A stretch of DNA of 20,132 nucleotides from Flammeovirgaceae bacterium UBA976 (GTDB taxonomy: Bacteria; Bacteroidota; Bacteroidia; Cytophagales; Cyclobacteriaceae): NCBI GenBank assembly GCA_002292365.1, contig DBBU01000012.1, positions 11,144-31,275 of the forward strand, given 5' to 3'. The translations under genes and the position numbers were made by a program. The notes beneath the pieces were generated by a model. That model was not told the origin of the DNA, made no database searches, and was given only the letters and a program-made list of their open reading frames with translations. Below are positions 1-8,179 of this stretch, one piece after another; within the stretch, counting starts at the first letter, position 1; each line of letters starts with the position of its first letter.

Positions 1-1686
1 AAAAATCGAGTAGCTAGCTATTTTACTAATAAAAACTTACTCAATAAAAAAACACAACGACTAGTCAGTCAGATTGATACCATTGAGGTCACCATTGTAA
101 ATTCTGAATACGATGCCTTGCTGTTAGAAAATAACCTAATTAAAGAAAATCAGCCTAAATTCAATATCTTATTAAAGGACGATAAAACGTTCCCTTTTCT
201 AGTGGTTACCCACGAACGATTTCCAAAAATATATGCTACACGGAAAGTAGACCCTGATAAGGGGACCTATTTCGGACCTTACACTAGCGTACGAGCCATG
301 CATAAAGCTTTGGACCTAATCAGTAAACTTTATCATGTAAGATCATGTAATCTCAACCTTTCAGAGAAAAACATTAGCAACCTGAAATTCAAAGTATGCC
401 TCGAATATCATATCGGCAATTGTTTAGGCCCCTGTGAAGGTCTCCAATCTGAAAAAGATTACTTAAAGGAAATCGATCAAGCCAAGCACATCCTCAAAGG
501 CATCATTCACCCCATTAAAACACGACTGAAGGAAGATATGAACCACTCAGCCGATCTCCTTAAATTTGAGTTGGCAGCTGAATATAAGTCTAAGTTACAA
601 TTACTGGAAACCTTTCAGTCCAAATCATTGATTGTCAATCCGAGTATCACAGATATTGATATTGTCACCATCCTTAGTGGAGAAGACATCAGTTATCTCA
701 ACTTTATGAAAATTGAAATGGGGACGATAAGAGCATCTGAAACTGTCTTGATTAAATCTCGACTTAAGGAGAAAACAGAGGAAATCATGGCTTACGCAGT
801 ACCTGTTCTCCGACAAAAGTTCAATAGCCACAGCCCTACCATCATTTCAAATTTCATTTTTTCGCTCTCCAACATCAACATTATTATACCACAAATAGGT
901 GATAAGAAGAAATTACTAGATCTTTCTCTAAAGAATGCATTTATGTTCAAGCAGAATCATCTGCGAATTAAAACAAAACAACAAGAGGATTCAGACCGTA
1001 CCCTACGACAATTGCAAGATGATCTAAGGTTAAAATCTATTCCTCGAGTTATCGAATGCTTTGACAACTCCAACATACAAGGCAACCATCCTACCTCGAG
1101 TATGGTATATTTTAAGAATGGAAAACCCTTAAAACAGCAATATCGCCATTATAATATCAAAACCGTAATCGGTCCTGATGACTTCTCTTCAATGACCGAA
1201 ATCATACACCGCAGATATGAACGCCTGTTAACAGAGAATAAGGATTTACCTGATCTCATCGTAATAGATGGGGGGAAGGGCCAACTGAGTGCTGCTTGTA
1301 TCTCCCTAAAAAACCTAGGCATATACGGAAAAATCCCGATTATCGGAATTGCCAAAAGATTAGAGGAAATTTATTTTCCCGAAGATTCAATTCCTATTTA
1401 CCTCAGCAAGAAATCCTCCACCCTTAAATTATTGCAATTTATCAGAGATGAAGCCCATAGATTTGCAATTAACCACCATCGTAACATTCGTTCAAATGAT
1501 GCTATTACATCAATACTAGATGATATACCAGGTATAGGCCCTAAAAATAAGACCCTTTTGCTTACAAAATTTAAAACACTAAGCCAAATTCGGAAAGCCT
1601 CCGTCTCTGTTCTGACAAATGCTATAGGCAGTAAATTGGCATTAAGGCTGCATAACTATTTCAACAAAAAAAAGGGAACCCAATAG
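1..1686 (+). CDS. uvrC: UvrC, excinuclease ABC subunit C (5' end outside window)
   Basis: UvrC makes both incisions around a DNA lesion once UvrB has been loaded by UvrA. The reading frame is open from base 1, so the true start and the GIY-YIG residues lie upstream; the window begins in the conserved K-N-R-V segment and keeps the metal-binding Glu of LLLENNLIK (codon 43). Four cysteines at window codons 116, 133, 141 and 145 (spacing 17-8-4) match the Fe-S cysteines known in E. coli UvrC. A UVR helical hairpin that binds UvrB follows at about codons 170-207. The RNase H-like 3'/5' nuclease core has ECFDNSN (Asp355), VIDGGKGQL (Asp423) and DEAHRFA (His486). A helix-hairpin-helix tail (IPGIGPKNK) closes the protein. 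No frameshift is seen. It is convergent with gldN, 32 bases away. Identification is secure. Confidence 0.97.
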   Translation, partial: KNRVASYFTNKNLLNKKTQRLVSQIDTIEVTIVNSEYDALLLENNLIKENQPKFNILLKDDKTFPFLVVTHERFPKIYATRKVDPDKGTYFGPYTSVRAMHKALDLISKLYHVRSCNLNLSEKNISNLKFKVCLEYHIGNCLGPCEGLQSEKDYLKEIDQAKHILKGIIHPIKTRLKEDMNHSADLLKFELAAEYKSKLQLLETFQSKSLIVNPSITDIDIVTILSGEDISYLNFMKIEMGTIRASETVLIKSRLKEKTEEIMAYAVPVLRQKFNSHSPTIISNFIFSLSNINIIIPQIGDKKKLLDLSLKNAFMFKQNHLRIKTKQQEDSDRTLRQLQDDLRLKSIPRVIECFDNSNIQGNHPTSSMVYFKNGKPLKQQYRHYNIKTVIGPDDFSSMTEIIHRRYERLLTENKDLPDLIVIDGGKGQLSAACISLKNLGIYGKIPIIGIAKRLEEIYFPEDSIPIYLSKKSSTLKLLQFIRDEAHRFAINHHRNIRSNDAITSILDDIPGIGPKNKTLLLTKFKTLSQIRKASVSVLTNAIGSKLALRLHNYFNKKKGTQ

Positions 1687-1695
1687 CTCCTTTTT
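1669..1695. terminator. Weak candidate bidirectional terminator between uvrC and gldN
   Basis: An A-run plus GGG at 1669-1676 can pair with TCCTTTTT at 1688-1695 (A-T pairs, two G-C pairs and one G-U), with an 11-base loop that contains the uvrC stop codon. The T-run serves uvrC and the A-run serves the opposite strand. The stem is short and weak, so this is only a plausible terminator for the convergent pair. Confidence 0.3.
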
Positions 1696-1718
1696 GTAAT
1701 ACTGTATGTAGTTATTAC

Positions 1719-2558
1719 TTAATTCTCCCACAAATTACTCTCGAACTCCATCAATTCCATCTCAGCTTGTTGCTGTAAGACCAATGCTTTCATGGGATCC
1801 TGAGCAATTTGATCAGCATACATCTGTCTAATATCTAAATTCTGAGAATTAGATACCCCTATTATCGGTGCATTAAAGAGTCTCAGTTCCAATGCATCAG
1901 CTAAATTTACATGCGCTCCCGGATTTTGCTCGTTAAACCAGTATGCCTTGTCTTTATACGGTCCTCTGAACAATTTGACAACATCATCATATCTAAAACT
2001 AGCTACCTTTTTTTCAAATTGAATTTCATAATTTGGATTGGCAGGAATACCTATGGTGAGCGACCTAATGTAATAATACGTTCTTGATCTCATACGATCA
2101 AAAATAAGATCCTCTCTAATGTAAATCTTATTAAATTCAGTCGGATCGATGTCACCATAATTTTTCCCGTCACCCTCAGTCTCCTCTTCTGCCTCATCTC
2201 CAAAACCACCCCCAAAGCCAAAATCGTCACCCCCACCTTGAATCTCATATTGCAGCGCCGATATGAATTCATCATCAGGCATAGGTCGCAAACATGAATC
2301 AGACATATAGGGCTGGAGCAATCCATCTTTGGCTCCTTGAATCATCAAGGCCGAAAGCTCCGAATTTTTTGAATTAAATGGTTCATTTTGTCTTTGTGTC
2401 AAATTTAATCTCCTAAACAACGTTTTTTTCCAAAAAATATGAATAGGATCAACCTCTGGTTTAATTATCTCAGCTGCCGCAACTGGTGGTTCCACTCGTT
2501 GTGCCTGAACTTCCACAAGAATTACCAATACATAAAAACTAAATAACAATTTTTTCAT
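1719..2558 (-). CDS. gldN: GldN/PorN, type IX secretion and gliding motility protein
   Basis: GldN (PorN) is a periplasmic protein that, with the lipoprotein GldK, forms the ring under the outer membrane that joins the T9SS motor to the translocon. The 279-residue product has a signal peptide (MKKLLFSFYVLVILVEVQA, predicted cut before Gln20) and family-typical segments such as YYYIRSLTIGI (about 161-171) and the FRYDDVVKLFRGPYKDKAYW stretch (about 188-207). It is the last gene of the porP-K-L-M-N block, 18 bases after gldM. Residues 108-131 are a Gly/Asp/Glu-rich low-complexity insert (GGGDDFGFGGGFG, then a Glu run) that looks like a flexible acidic loop. The identification rests on the sequence and strongly on its position after gldM. 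Confidence 0.9.
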   Translation of the reverse strand: MKKLLFSFYVLVILVEVQAQRVEPPVAAAEIIKPEVDPIHIFWKKTLFRRLNLTQRQNEPFNSKNSELSALMIQGAKDGLLQPYMSDSCLRPMPDDEFISALQYEIQGGGDDFGFGGGFGDEAEEETEGDGKNYGDIDPTEFNKIYIREDLIFDRMRSRTYYYIRSLTIGIPANPNYEIQFEKKVASFRYDDVVKLFRGPYKDKAYWFNEQNPGAHVNLADALELRLFNAPIIGVSNSQNLDIRQMYADQIAQDPMKALVLQQQAEMELMEFESNLWEN

Positions 2559-2576
2559 CTTTCTTAATTTTTAAAT

Positions 2577-4217
2577 CTATTTTAGAGGTATTGACATACT
2601 TCGATTGTATGCATTGAAATTTTCAACATTCCCTTTAAAATTTTGTCTTTTCACCTGCTTGAATTCTAATACCAATATATCTCCCTTGCGCGCAGAAGAA
2701 GCAATGGCAGACAAGTTTAATTTACCACTTCCTTTGACACTCTGCCTGCCTATCCCTCCACTCACCAATGTAGCCACGATTTGAGACACTTGAAATTTAG
2801 CATCATCCGGCAAAAACTCCTTAAACCCTGCATCTGGAATTGCTCTTATAGATAGTCTCGATGTTTTAGCAGGAATTCCCTTTGAAATGTCGACCTCTCC
2901 TCGATCCGAAAAAGCCTTAATTTCAACCGCAGGGATAGGCCTTACACCAAAGGTTCTTGAACCAATTCTGTTGCCATTACTGGACACGCTCAAAACCACT
3001 TCTTTTGAGTTGGGTACTATCGTCACCGCACCTGCAGTTGCTCCTTTAATCGTAGATCCTCCTTTCGCAGAAAATATCGGATTATAGGTAGTTCCCAACG
3101 CGGGTACTTGAACATCTAACTTGTTTCCACAGTTGAAATAAAGTGCTCCTACCGACGCTGATTGAATCTGAATGACCGGCTTCATCACGTAATACTCTTC
3201 AATACTTGAATAAGTTGTATCTCCCCCACCAGGTAAATCGATAGTAATGGCTGCTTCGAAGGTTTGACGCTTTTGCATCTCTTTTCCTGCAAACTTTGCC
3301 GAGGCTGTAAACTCTACAAGGCCCACACCACTTTCAACTTTGATCGGTTTACCATTATAAGTCATTGTCGGCACAATTGCTGAAGCTGAGGCTGCGATGA
3401 ACATTTCTGCTTTATAGGGTGTTCCGGCCGCAACATATTTCGACTCAGGTCTAACCATGGCCACAATCTGGTCAAAAGCAATATCTCCAGCGCCCACTTT
3501 TGACGACAAAAAAGCCATCGCCCGAGTTTCATAACTCAAAATCTTCGACTGGAAGTCGGCAACAGTCGCAAGACAAGCTGGCGTTGGAGAATCGGAAAAT
3601 GCAAGTTGTGCAAAGGCTTTTCCCTGCTGATTAGGATCTTTATTGTAAACCGGATCGTCAACCGCATCAACTGCAATTGGCTTAAATTTTGAAAGTTCTG
3701 ATTCTGGCGCACCAAATTCATCCATAATAGATTTAATCTCATCAGCAAAACCATTTAATTGATCTTTTATCTCTTGACCCTTACCTTGACCTCCTTCTTC
3801 TACGGGCATCATGTAATGTCCCACCTTACTGTAGTCTGTTTTGCCTGCCAGATGTTTGGCATCTCCTACATAACTAGGCTCGTACTCAATATAACCACCT
3901 GTTATCGCAACCATGGTATCTTTTAGTTGAACCATTTTGGTCATCAACACATCTGTTTTCTCATGAACTAATTGAGCCGCTTCCATCACCTTTAAGTCAG
4001 CCTCACGATTGCCTGTTTCATCAACAGTCTTAACAATGCTCTCCATTATTTGGATATTTCTGTCTTGGGTTTCATTGTTTGCACTTACCAAGCTTTCATT
4101 AATGAAGACGAATTTATCAATAATGGTATTACTCACATTTAGCGCCAATAAAGCAGTCAGCACCAAATACATCATACCCACCATTTTCTGACGTCCCGTT
4201 TCTTTACCTCCTGACAT
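2577..4217 (-). CDS. gldM: GldM/PorM, T9SS and gliding motor periplasmic shaft
   Basis: GldM is the rotor/shaft partner of GldL: one N-terminal inner-membrane helix sits inside the GldL pentamer, and a long dimeric periplasmic part reaches the GldK-GldN ring. The 546-residue protein starts with the typical GGKETGRQKMVGMMYLVLTALLALNVS segment, whose single hydrophobic helix spans about residues 12-29. A helical region (about 40-220) follows, then beta-rich Ig-like domains to the C terminus (ends SIPLK). That fits the known D1 to D4 architecture, and the length is similar to or slightly above the family norm (about 510-530). It lies 38 bases after gldL and 18 before gldN, so it is probably cotranscribed with both. 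No truncation or key loss is seen. Confidence 0.97.
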   Translation of the reverse strand: MSGGKETGRQKMVGMMYLVLTALLALNVSNTIIDKFVFINESLVSANNETQDRNIQIMESIVKTVDETGNREADLKVMEAAQLVHEKTDVLMTKMVQLKDTMVAITGGYIEYEPSYVGDAKHLAGKTDYSKVGHYMMPVEEGGQGKGQEIKDQLNGFADEIKSIMDEFGAPESELSKFKPIAVDAVDDPVYNKDPNQQGKAFAQLAFSDSPTPACLATVADFQSKILSYETRAMAFLSSKVGAGDIAFDQIVAMVRPESKYVAAGTPYKAEMFIAASASAIVPTMTYNGKPIKVESGVGLVEFTASAKFAGKEMQKRQTFEAAITIDLPGGGDTTYSSIEEYYVMKPVIQIQSASVGALYFNCGNKLDVQVPALGTTYNPIFSAKGGSTIKGATAGAVTIVPNSKEVVLSVSSNGNRIGSRTFGVRPIPAVEIKAFSDRGEVDISKGIPAKTSRLSIRAIPDAGFKEFLPDDAKFQVSQIVATLVSGGIGRQSVKGSGKLNLSAIASSARKGDILVLEFKQVKRQNFKGNVENFNAYNRSMSIPLK

Positions 4218-4255
4218 AATTTATTGTTTATTCATTTTAGATTGATTGATAAGTA

Positions 4256-5074
4256 TCAACTTTTCATGGCGGTCAACATACCGCCATATACCTTATTTAA
4301 ATTCTCAACATTAGAAGTTAATTGATTCAGCTGTACTTGAAAAGCTGCCGTTTCTTTACCCGCTTCTGCCATACTTTCTAAGGCATCAGTAACATTTGAA
4401 TAAAATTTATTCAATGCTTTTGTATGACTTTGAGAATCTTGAAGTTCCATTTCATATAAGGCATTCAAAGCGCTCAAACTTTTTGTAACCGTAAGTACTT
4501 GTGTTTGATAATCCTTGGCTCCCTTAGATGCTTCTGACATCGCCCCCAGCGCTTGCATAGATGTACCATAGGATTTATTCATCTCAGTGAGCGTTTTTGA
4601 TGCTGATCGCATGTTGTCTGCATATTCATTGGTGGCTACAGCAGCGTCGCTAAGATTTGACATTTTACTTGCAGTGTCAGCAAGATTTCTCATACCGTCA
4701 CCCAATCCTTTCAGTAAGTCTGGCCCTATTTTAGCATCTTCCATGACTTTATCCAACTGTGCTGAAACACCTGTGGAGACTGCTGCTGGTGCGGCCCTTC
4801 TTTGGGGAGGCGTAGCAGCCGGCCCGTCGTAGTCAAGTGCAAGTTCAGGGTAGACTTTCGACCATTCAGGATCAGGATGTGGTGGTTCAAAAGCACTTAA
4901 AAAGAAAATTACTGCTTCTACAGTCAATCCTACACCCAGCATGATAGAAGAACCTGGTAAATGGAGGATTTTAAACATAGCACCTACAATTACAACTGCC
5001 GCTCCGATACCATATACCTTGGGCATGATGGTAGTGAACAATAAGTCCATGAAGCCTCCTTTTTTCTCGCTCAT
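4256..5074 (-). CDS. gldL: GldL/PorL, T9SS and gliding motor stator
   Basis: GldL is the inner-membrane proton-motive-force-driven motor subunit of the T9SS; five copies surround two GldM helices. Two N-terminal membrane helices are visible at about residues 16-37 and 42-62. The membrane part carries Lys35, His38, Glu53 and Glu63, in the GAMFKILH, TVEAVIFF and SAFEPP contexts. These align with Lys27, His30, Glu49 and Glu59 of the Flavobacterium protein (alignment from memory), which are linked to motor function. The remaining 200 or so residues are cytoplasmic, with an Ala/Pro-rich linker (about 95-103) and then long amphipathic helices. At 272 residues it is longer than some homologues through this helical tail. 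It lies 27 bases after gldK and 38 before gldM. Confidence 0.97.
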   Translation of the reverse strand: MSEKKGGFMDLLFTTIMPKVYGIGAAVVIVGAMFKILHLPGSSIMLGVGLTVEAVIFFLSAFEPPHPDPEWSKVYPELALDYDGPAATPPQRRAAPAAVSTGVSAQLDKVMEDAKIGPDLLKGLGDGMRNLADTASKMSNLSDAAVATNEYADNMRSASKTLTEMNKSYGTSMQALGAMSEASKGAKDYQTQVLTVTKSLSALNALYEMELQDSQSHTKALNKFYSNVTDALESMAEAGKETAAFQVQLNQLTSNVENLNKVYGGMLTAMKS

Positions 5075-5101
5075 ATTTTTGTGGTTTTAGTTGTTAGATT
5101 A

Positions 5102-6154
5102 TTAAAAATTAAATGATTGCGTCGATCTTCCGATATAAGACATAGCACATCTAAATCCAAGTGACGCTCGAGCTGTATCCTTGTGCTCAAACTGTCGCGT
5201 TCCCGTTTCGATAAAATAAGCAATATCTTTCCAAGAACCTCCTCTGGTTACTTTTTCCGCTATTCTGTCATCGTAATAAGTCGGATTCAAATCCCACACT
5301 AACGGAACAGAAGAGGGGTTGTAAGCATCCTCACACCATTCGGCAACATTACCTGCCATGTCATAGAGCCCATAATCATTGGCGAAAAAAGTTGCTGTGG
5401 GCGCTGCGTAAGAAAACCCATCATCATAATAGTTTCCACGACCTGGTTTAAAATTGGCGAGCAAACATCCCTTCATGTTTCTTGCATAAGGATTACCCCA
5501 AGGGTATTTAACCATGTCTCTTCCTCCTCTTGCCGCATATTCCCATTCTGCCTCAGACGGAAGTCGGAACTCAGGCATCAAGGGTAGGCCCTGCTCTTCT
5601 CTGTAAGCATTTAAATAGTTAGTTCTCCACTCACAGAAATATCTTGCCGCATTCCAGTTAACTCCAACAACAGGATAATCATCAAAAGCAGGATGTGACC
5701 AATAGTAAGCAACCATAGGGTCACCCATGTGGTGTGTAAAGTCACTCACCCATACCGTAGTGTCGGGAAGCACTTGTTCTAATGTAACCCCCTCAGGCAA
5801 CTCTATATCAGAGGCCTCAGCTAAACTTTCAGTCATCTGACGGTATTCGTTATTGGTTATTTCTGTGTCATCCATAAAGAAGGCACTAATCGTAATCTGT
5901 TTGTTGAAGTTGATTTGTGTCGCAGCGACATCTTGATCAGCTTGTCCCATGTGAAAGGTACCTGCTCTTACTGCCATCATACCAAATGGTCTAGTCATCT
6001 CCCAACCCTCCCGATCTGGGACACCGTAGACTTCTCCTCGATCGTTTGATGCGCCGCCATCAGATAACCCTCCTATCAAACCACAACTAGAAAACGCCAA
6101 AGCTAATCCTAGAAACTGAAACGCAGATAATTTAGTATTTTTTTTAATTCTCAT
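5102..6154 (-). CDS. gldK: GldK/PorK, T9SS outer-membrane ring lipoprotein
   Basis: GldK is the lipoprotein half of the GldK-GldN ring on the periplasmic face of the outer membrane. The 350-residue protein has a signal sequence ending FSSC with Cys24 as the likely lipidated residue, followed by a Gly/Ser/Asp-rich tether. The rest is a formylglycine-generating-enzyme-like (SUMF1) fold: MAVRAGTFHMG (about 61-71), FFMDDTEITNNEYRQ, RLPSEAEWEYAARGG, YPWGNPYARN, YDMAGNVAEWCED and the C-terminal RGGSW...LGFRCA motif. In GldK this fold is structural; no enzyme activity is implied. It starts the K-L-M-N block, and a 147-base gap separates it from porP. Family assignment is secure; other FGE-like lipoproteins are excluded by the adjacent gldLMN. 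Confidence 0.95.
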   Translation of the reverse strand: MRIKKNTKLSAFQFLGLALAFSSCGLIGGLSDGGASNDRGEVYGVPDREGWEMTRPFGMMAVRAGTFHMGQADQDVAATQINFNKQITISAFFMDDTEITNNEYRQMTESLAEASDIELPEGVTLEQVLPDTTVWVSDFTHHMGDPMVAYYWSHPAFDDYPVVGVNWNAARYFCEWRTNYLNAYREEQGLPLMPEFRLPSEAEWEYAARGGRDMVKYPWGNPYARNMKGCLLANFKPGRGNYYDDGFSYAAPTATFFANDYGLYDMAGNVAEWCEDAYNPSSVPLVWDLNPTYYDDRIAEKVTRGGSWKDIAYFIETGTRQFEHKDTARASLGFRCAMSYIGRSTQSFNF

Positions 6155-6254
6155 AATAGGTTTCTTAAAACTGCAATTATATTAATAAATGTCTAATGCA
6201 ATCTTACGCATGATAATTTCAGCCTTAAATATAAACTGAATATAAATTAGTCAC

Positions 6255-6284
6255 CAAAAATTCAATAGTATAAATTGAAAACAA
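6255..6284 (-). promoter_or_regulatory. Possible promoter for gldKLMN
   Basis: On the minus strand TTG (6284-6282) is followed after 19 bases by AATTTTTG (6262-6255), a 7 of 8 match to the Bacteroidota -7 box TAnnTTTG with the expected spacing. It would start transcription near 6248, leaving a leader of roughly 94 nt before gldK. The first base of the -7 box deviates and the region is AT-rich, so a chance match is possible. Confidence 0.35.
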
Positions 6285-6301
6285 TGTGCATTTTAGCATA
6301 A

Positions 6302-7273
6302 TTAGTTTATAAATCTGGGTGTTTTTATCTTTTTTTTCCCTCCGATAACAAAATCCAAGAGATCGTATCTTATATAAATCTCTTGAGAAGTTGCATTTTT
6401 CGCTTGACTGTCTTGGACAACTAAATCTAAGGCAAAACCTAATTTTAATCTATTTTTTTCCATCAAACTATAGCCCCCCATAACAACAAAAGCTTCTGAC
6501 CAACTGTAAGAAGCGCCCAGCCACATTCTGGTATTATATTGAACTTGGGCTCCCAAGTCAAAGGTCAAGGTATTCAAATCTGTTTTAACAACCAAATTTG
6601 GTCTGAATTCTAACTCTCTTGTTAGGGACTTGAATGCACCGAACATGAGCGTATAGTTTGTTAACAACTTATTGGAGAACCCTGATAAGCCATAATTGAA
6701 CTTCGGCCGCGTAAGGTTAGAAATACTTAATCCAACATAACTATTCCGCGGTAAGGAATACAAGGCCCCCAAAGCTAAATTGAATAAAGTTTGTACCTCT
6801 TTGGTTCCGATTTTATTTAAGGGATCTCTGGAATCATTGAAGCGAAGCTCATTGAAATTCTGTGATCGAGAAATGATCCCAGGCATTAAACCCAAAATAA
6901 GTTTAGATTCGTTGATATCAATTTTATAAGAAATCGGAAAATTTAAGCCCATATTATTGATCGGACCAATCGTTTCATTCAATAAGGATACTCCAATGTC
7001 AGAGAACTTTTTGGTGACTGGTACTGACATATTGAACACGAAAGAGGATGGTGCCCCTCCCTTTCCATCGAATGATGTTTTATAACCTGTCCATTGGCTT
7101 CTCACTTGCAAGATAACATGAGCCATCCGATCGTTACCTACCCAAGCTGGATTATGTAAAGTTGGATTCATAATACTATAACTTACAAAAGAATCATTTT
7201 GGGCGTGAACGGACAAGCTAAGCAGGATGCTTCCCAATATTCCCAAAGCAGTTAGAATCAATCTATCCCTCAT
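6302..7273 (-). CDS. porP: PorP/SprF-family T9SS outer-membrane protein
   Basis: This family forms outer-membrane beta-barrels that work with the T9SS; SprF is needed to deliver the adhesin SprB, and PorP is the partner in the Porphyromonas porPKLMN cluster. The 323-residue protein has a clear signal peptide (hydrophobic core 5-22, cut after VHA at residue 24) and the family hallmark near the mature N terminus: SYSIMNPTLHNPAWVG, then QWTGYKTSFDG. Repeated amphipathic beta strands follow (GVSLLNETIGPINNMGLNF, LGLMPGI, YVGLSISNLTRPKFNYG, MWLGASYSWSEAFVVMGGY). It lies upstream of gldK in the same direction. It could be one of several SprF paralogues; the symbol reflects position rather than proven orthology. 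Its leader carries two overlapping hairpins. Confidence 0.9.
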   Translation of the reverse strand: MRDRLILTALGILGSILLSLSVHAQNDSFVSYSIMNPTLHNPAWVGNDRMAHVILQVRSQWTGYKTSFDGKGGAPSSFVFNMSVPVTKKFSDIGVSLLNETIGPINNMGLNFPISYKIDINESKLILGLMPGIISRSQNFNELRFNDSRDPLNKIGTKEVQTLFNLALGALYSLPRNSYVGLSISNLTRPKFNYGLSGFSNKLLTNYTLMFGAFKSLTRELEFRPNLVVKTDLNTLTFDLGAQVQYNTRMWLGASYSWSEAFVVMGGYSLMEKNRLKLGFALDLVVQDSQAKNATSQEIYIRYDLLDFVIGGKKKIKTPRFIN

Positions 7274-7284
7274 TTACTTCTCAA

Positions 7285-7326
7285 AATTTGTGCCTCGTCA
7301 CAAATTCTTACAGGCTTTAAGAATTT
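7285..7326 (-). promoter_or_regulatory. Two mutually exclusive stem-loops in the porP leader
   Basis: In plus-strand terms, AATTTGTG (7285-7292) is the exact reverse complement of CACAAATT (7299-7306), with a 6-base loop. AAATTCTTA (7302-7310) is the exact reverse complement of TAAGAATTT (7318-7326), with a 7-base loop, and the second pairing can be extended by three more pairs past a bulged T. The two hairpins share 7302-7306, so an RNA could form only one at a time. On the minus strand they lie between the hemD stop and the porP start, ending 11 bases before the start codon. There is no long T-run, so this is not a standard terminator. A regulatory role is inferred. Confidence 0.45.
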
Positions 7327-7366
7327 TGTTCCATTCTCCATAACATTGACCTAAGCACTTTGTTTT

Positions 7367-8137
7367 CTATATAGTTATATTCGCTTTTTTTATATAAAGT
7401 TCGAGTGCTCCTGTCATCGAAGGTGCATTAGGATGTGGGGCTTGAATGTCTAGGAGTAGCCCCGCATCGGTAACCGCTTTTGCCGTGGTAGGCCCAAAGG
7501 CTGCAATTCTTGTATTATTCTGTTCGAAATCCGGAAAGTTTTTTAACAATGATTGAATGCCCGAAGGACTAAAAAACGCTATGATATCATAATTGACGTC
7601 TGCTAAATCTGATAAGTCGCTGGCAGCCGTTTCATATATAATGGCTTCAACATAGGTATACTCGTTCTCTTTCAAAAAGTTGGGTATGTCATTTTTCCTT
7701 ATATTTGAACAGGGAAAGATAAACTTTTCGGTTTTGTGCTTCTTTATCAATTCCATCAAATCTTTGGCTGTGCGCTGACCAGAGAAAATCTTACGTTTCC
7801 TTATAACAATATACTTCTGTAAATAGTTGGCTGTTTGTTCTGAAACACAGAAATATTTCATGTCCGCAGGAGTCTCCACTTTCATTGCTGCAGCCAACCT
7901 AAAAAAATGATCCACTGCATTTCGGCTGGTAAATATTACCGCACTAAAATCTAAAATATTGATTTTTTGCCTTCTGAAGTCCTTAACATCAATCGGATTG
8001 ATCTGAATGAATGGCCTGAAATCGATCTTTAAATTGTATTTTTCAGCAAGTCCAAAATAAGGGGATTTATCCCCACTTGGTTTGGGTTGAGAAACCAGGA
8101 TACTGCCGACTTTTGTAATTCTTTTAGGGTCCTCCAA
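7367..8137 (-). CDS. hemD: Uroporphyrinogen-III synthase
   Basis: HemD is the cytoplasmic enzyme that closes hydroxymethylbilane, inverting ring D, to give uroporphyrinogen III, the precursor of haem and sirohaem. The 256-residue protein shows the two-domain HemD pattern typical of Bacteroidota: SILVSQPKP...KSPYFGLAEKYNLKIDFRPF at the N terminus, AVIFTSRNAVDHFF (about 67-80), the YDIIAFFSPSGIQSLL segment (about 183-198) and RIAAFGPTTAKAVTDAGL (about 209-227). No ATG is available: an in-frame TAG lies four codons upstream of a TTG at 8137-8135, and the residues after that TTG resemble the N termini of homologues, so TTG is taken as the start. It lies 42 bases after the DUF4271 gene, a frequent pairing in this phylum, and 93 bases before porP. 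Confidence 0.9.
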   Translation of the reverse strand: MEDPKRITKVGSILVSQPKPSGDKSPYFGLAEKYNLKIDFRPFIQINPIDVKDFRRQKINILDFSAVIFTSRNAVDHFFRLAAAMKVETPADMKYFCVSEQTANYLQKYIVIRKRKIFSGQRTAKDLMELIKKHKTEKFIFPCSNIRKNDIPNFLKENEYTYVEAIIYETAASDLSDLADVNYDIIAFFSPSGIQSLLKNFPDFEQNNTRIAAFGPTTAKAVTDAGLLLDIQAPHPNAPSMTGALELYIKKANITI

Positions 8138-8179
8138 TTTCTTTTCGTTCTAAACAGTAAATAACAAAAATTATTAAAA

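Noticed and set aside
2090..2326. 78-codon frame on the minus strand inside gldN
   Set aside because: It is a shifted frame of gldN with Met/Leu-rich random-looking sequence; the gldN frame carries the signal peptide and family motifs.
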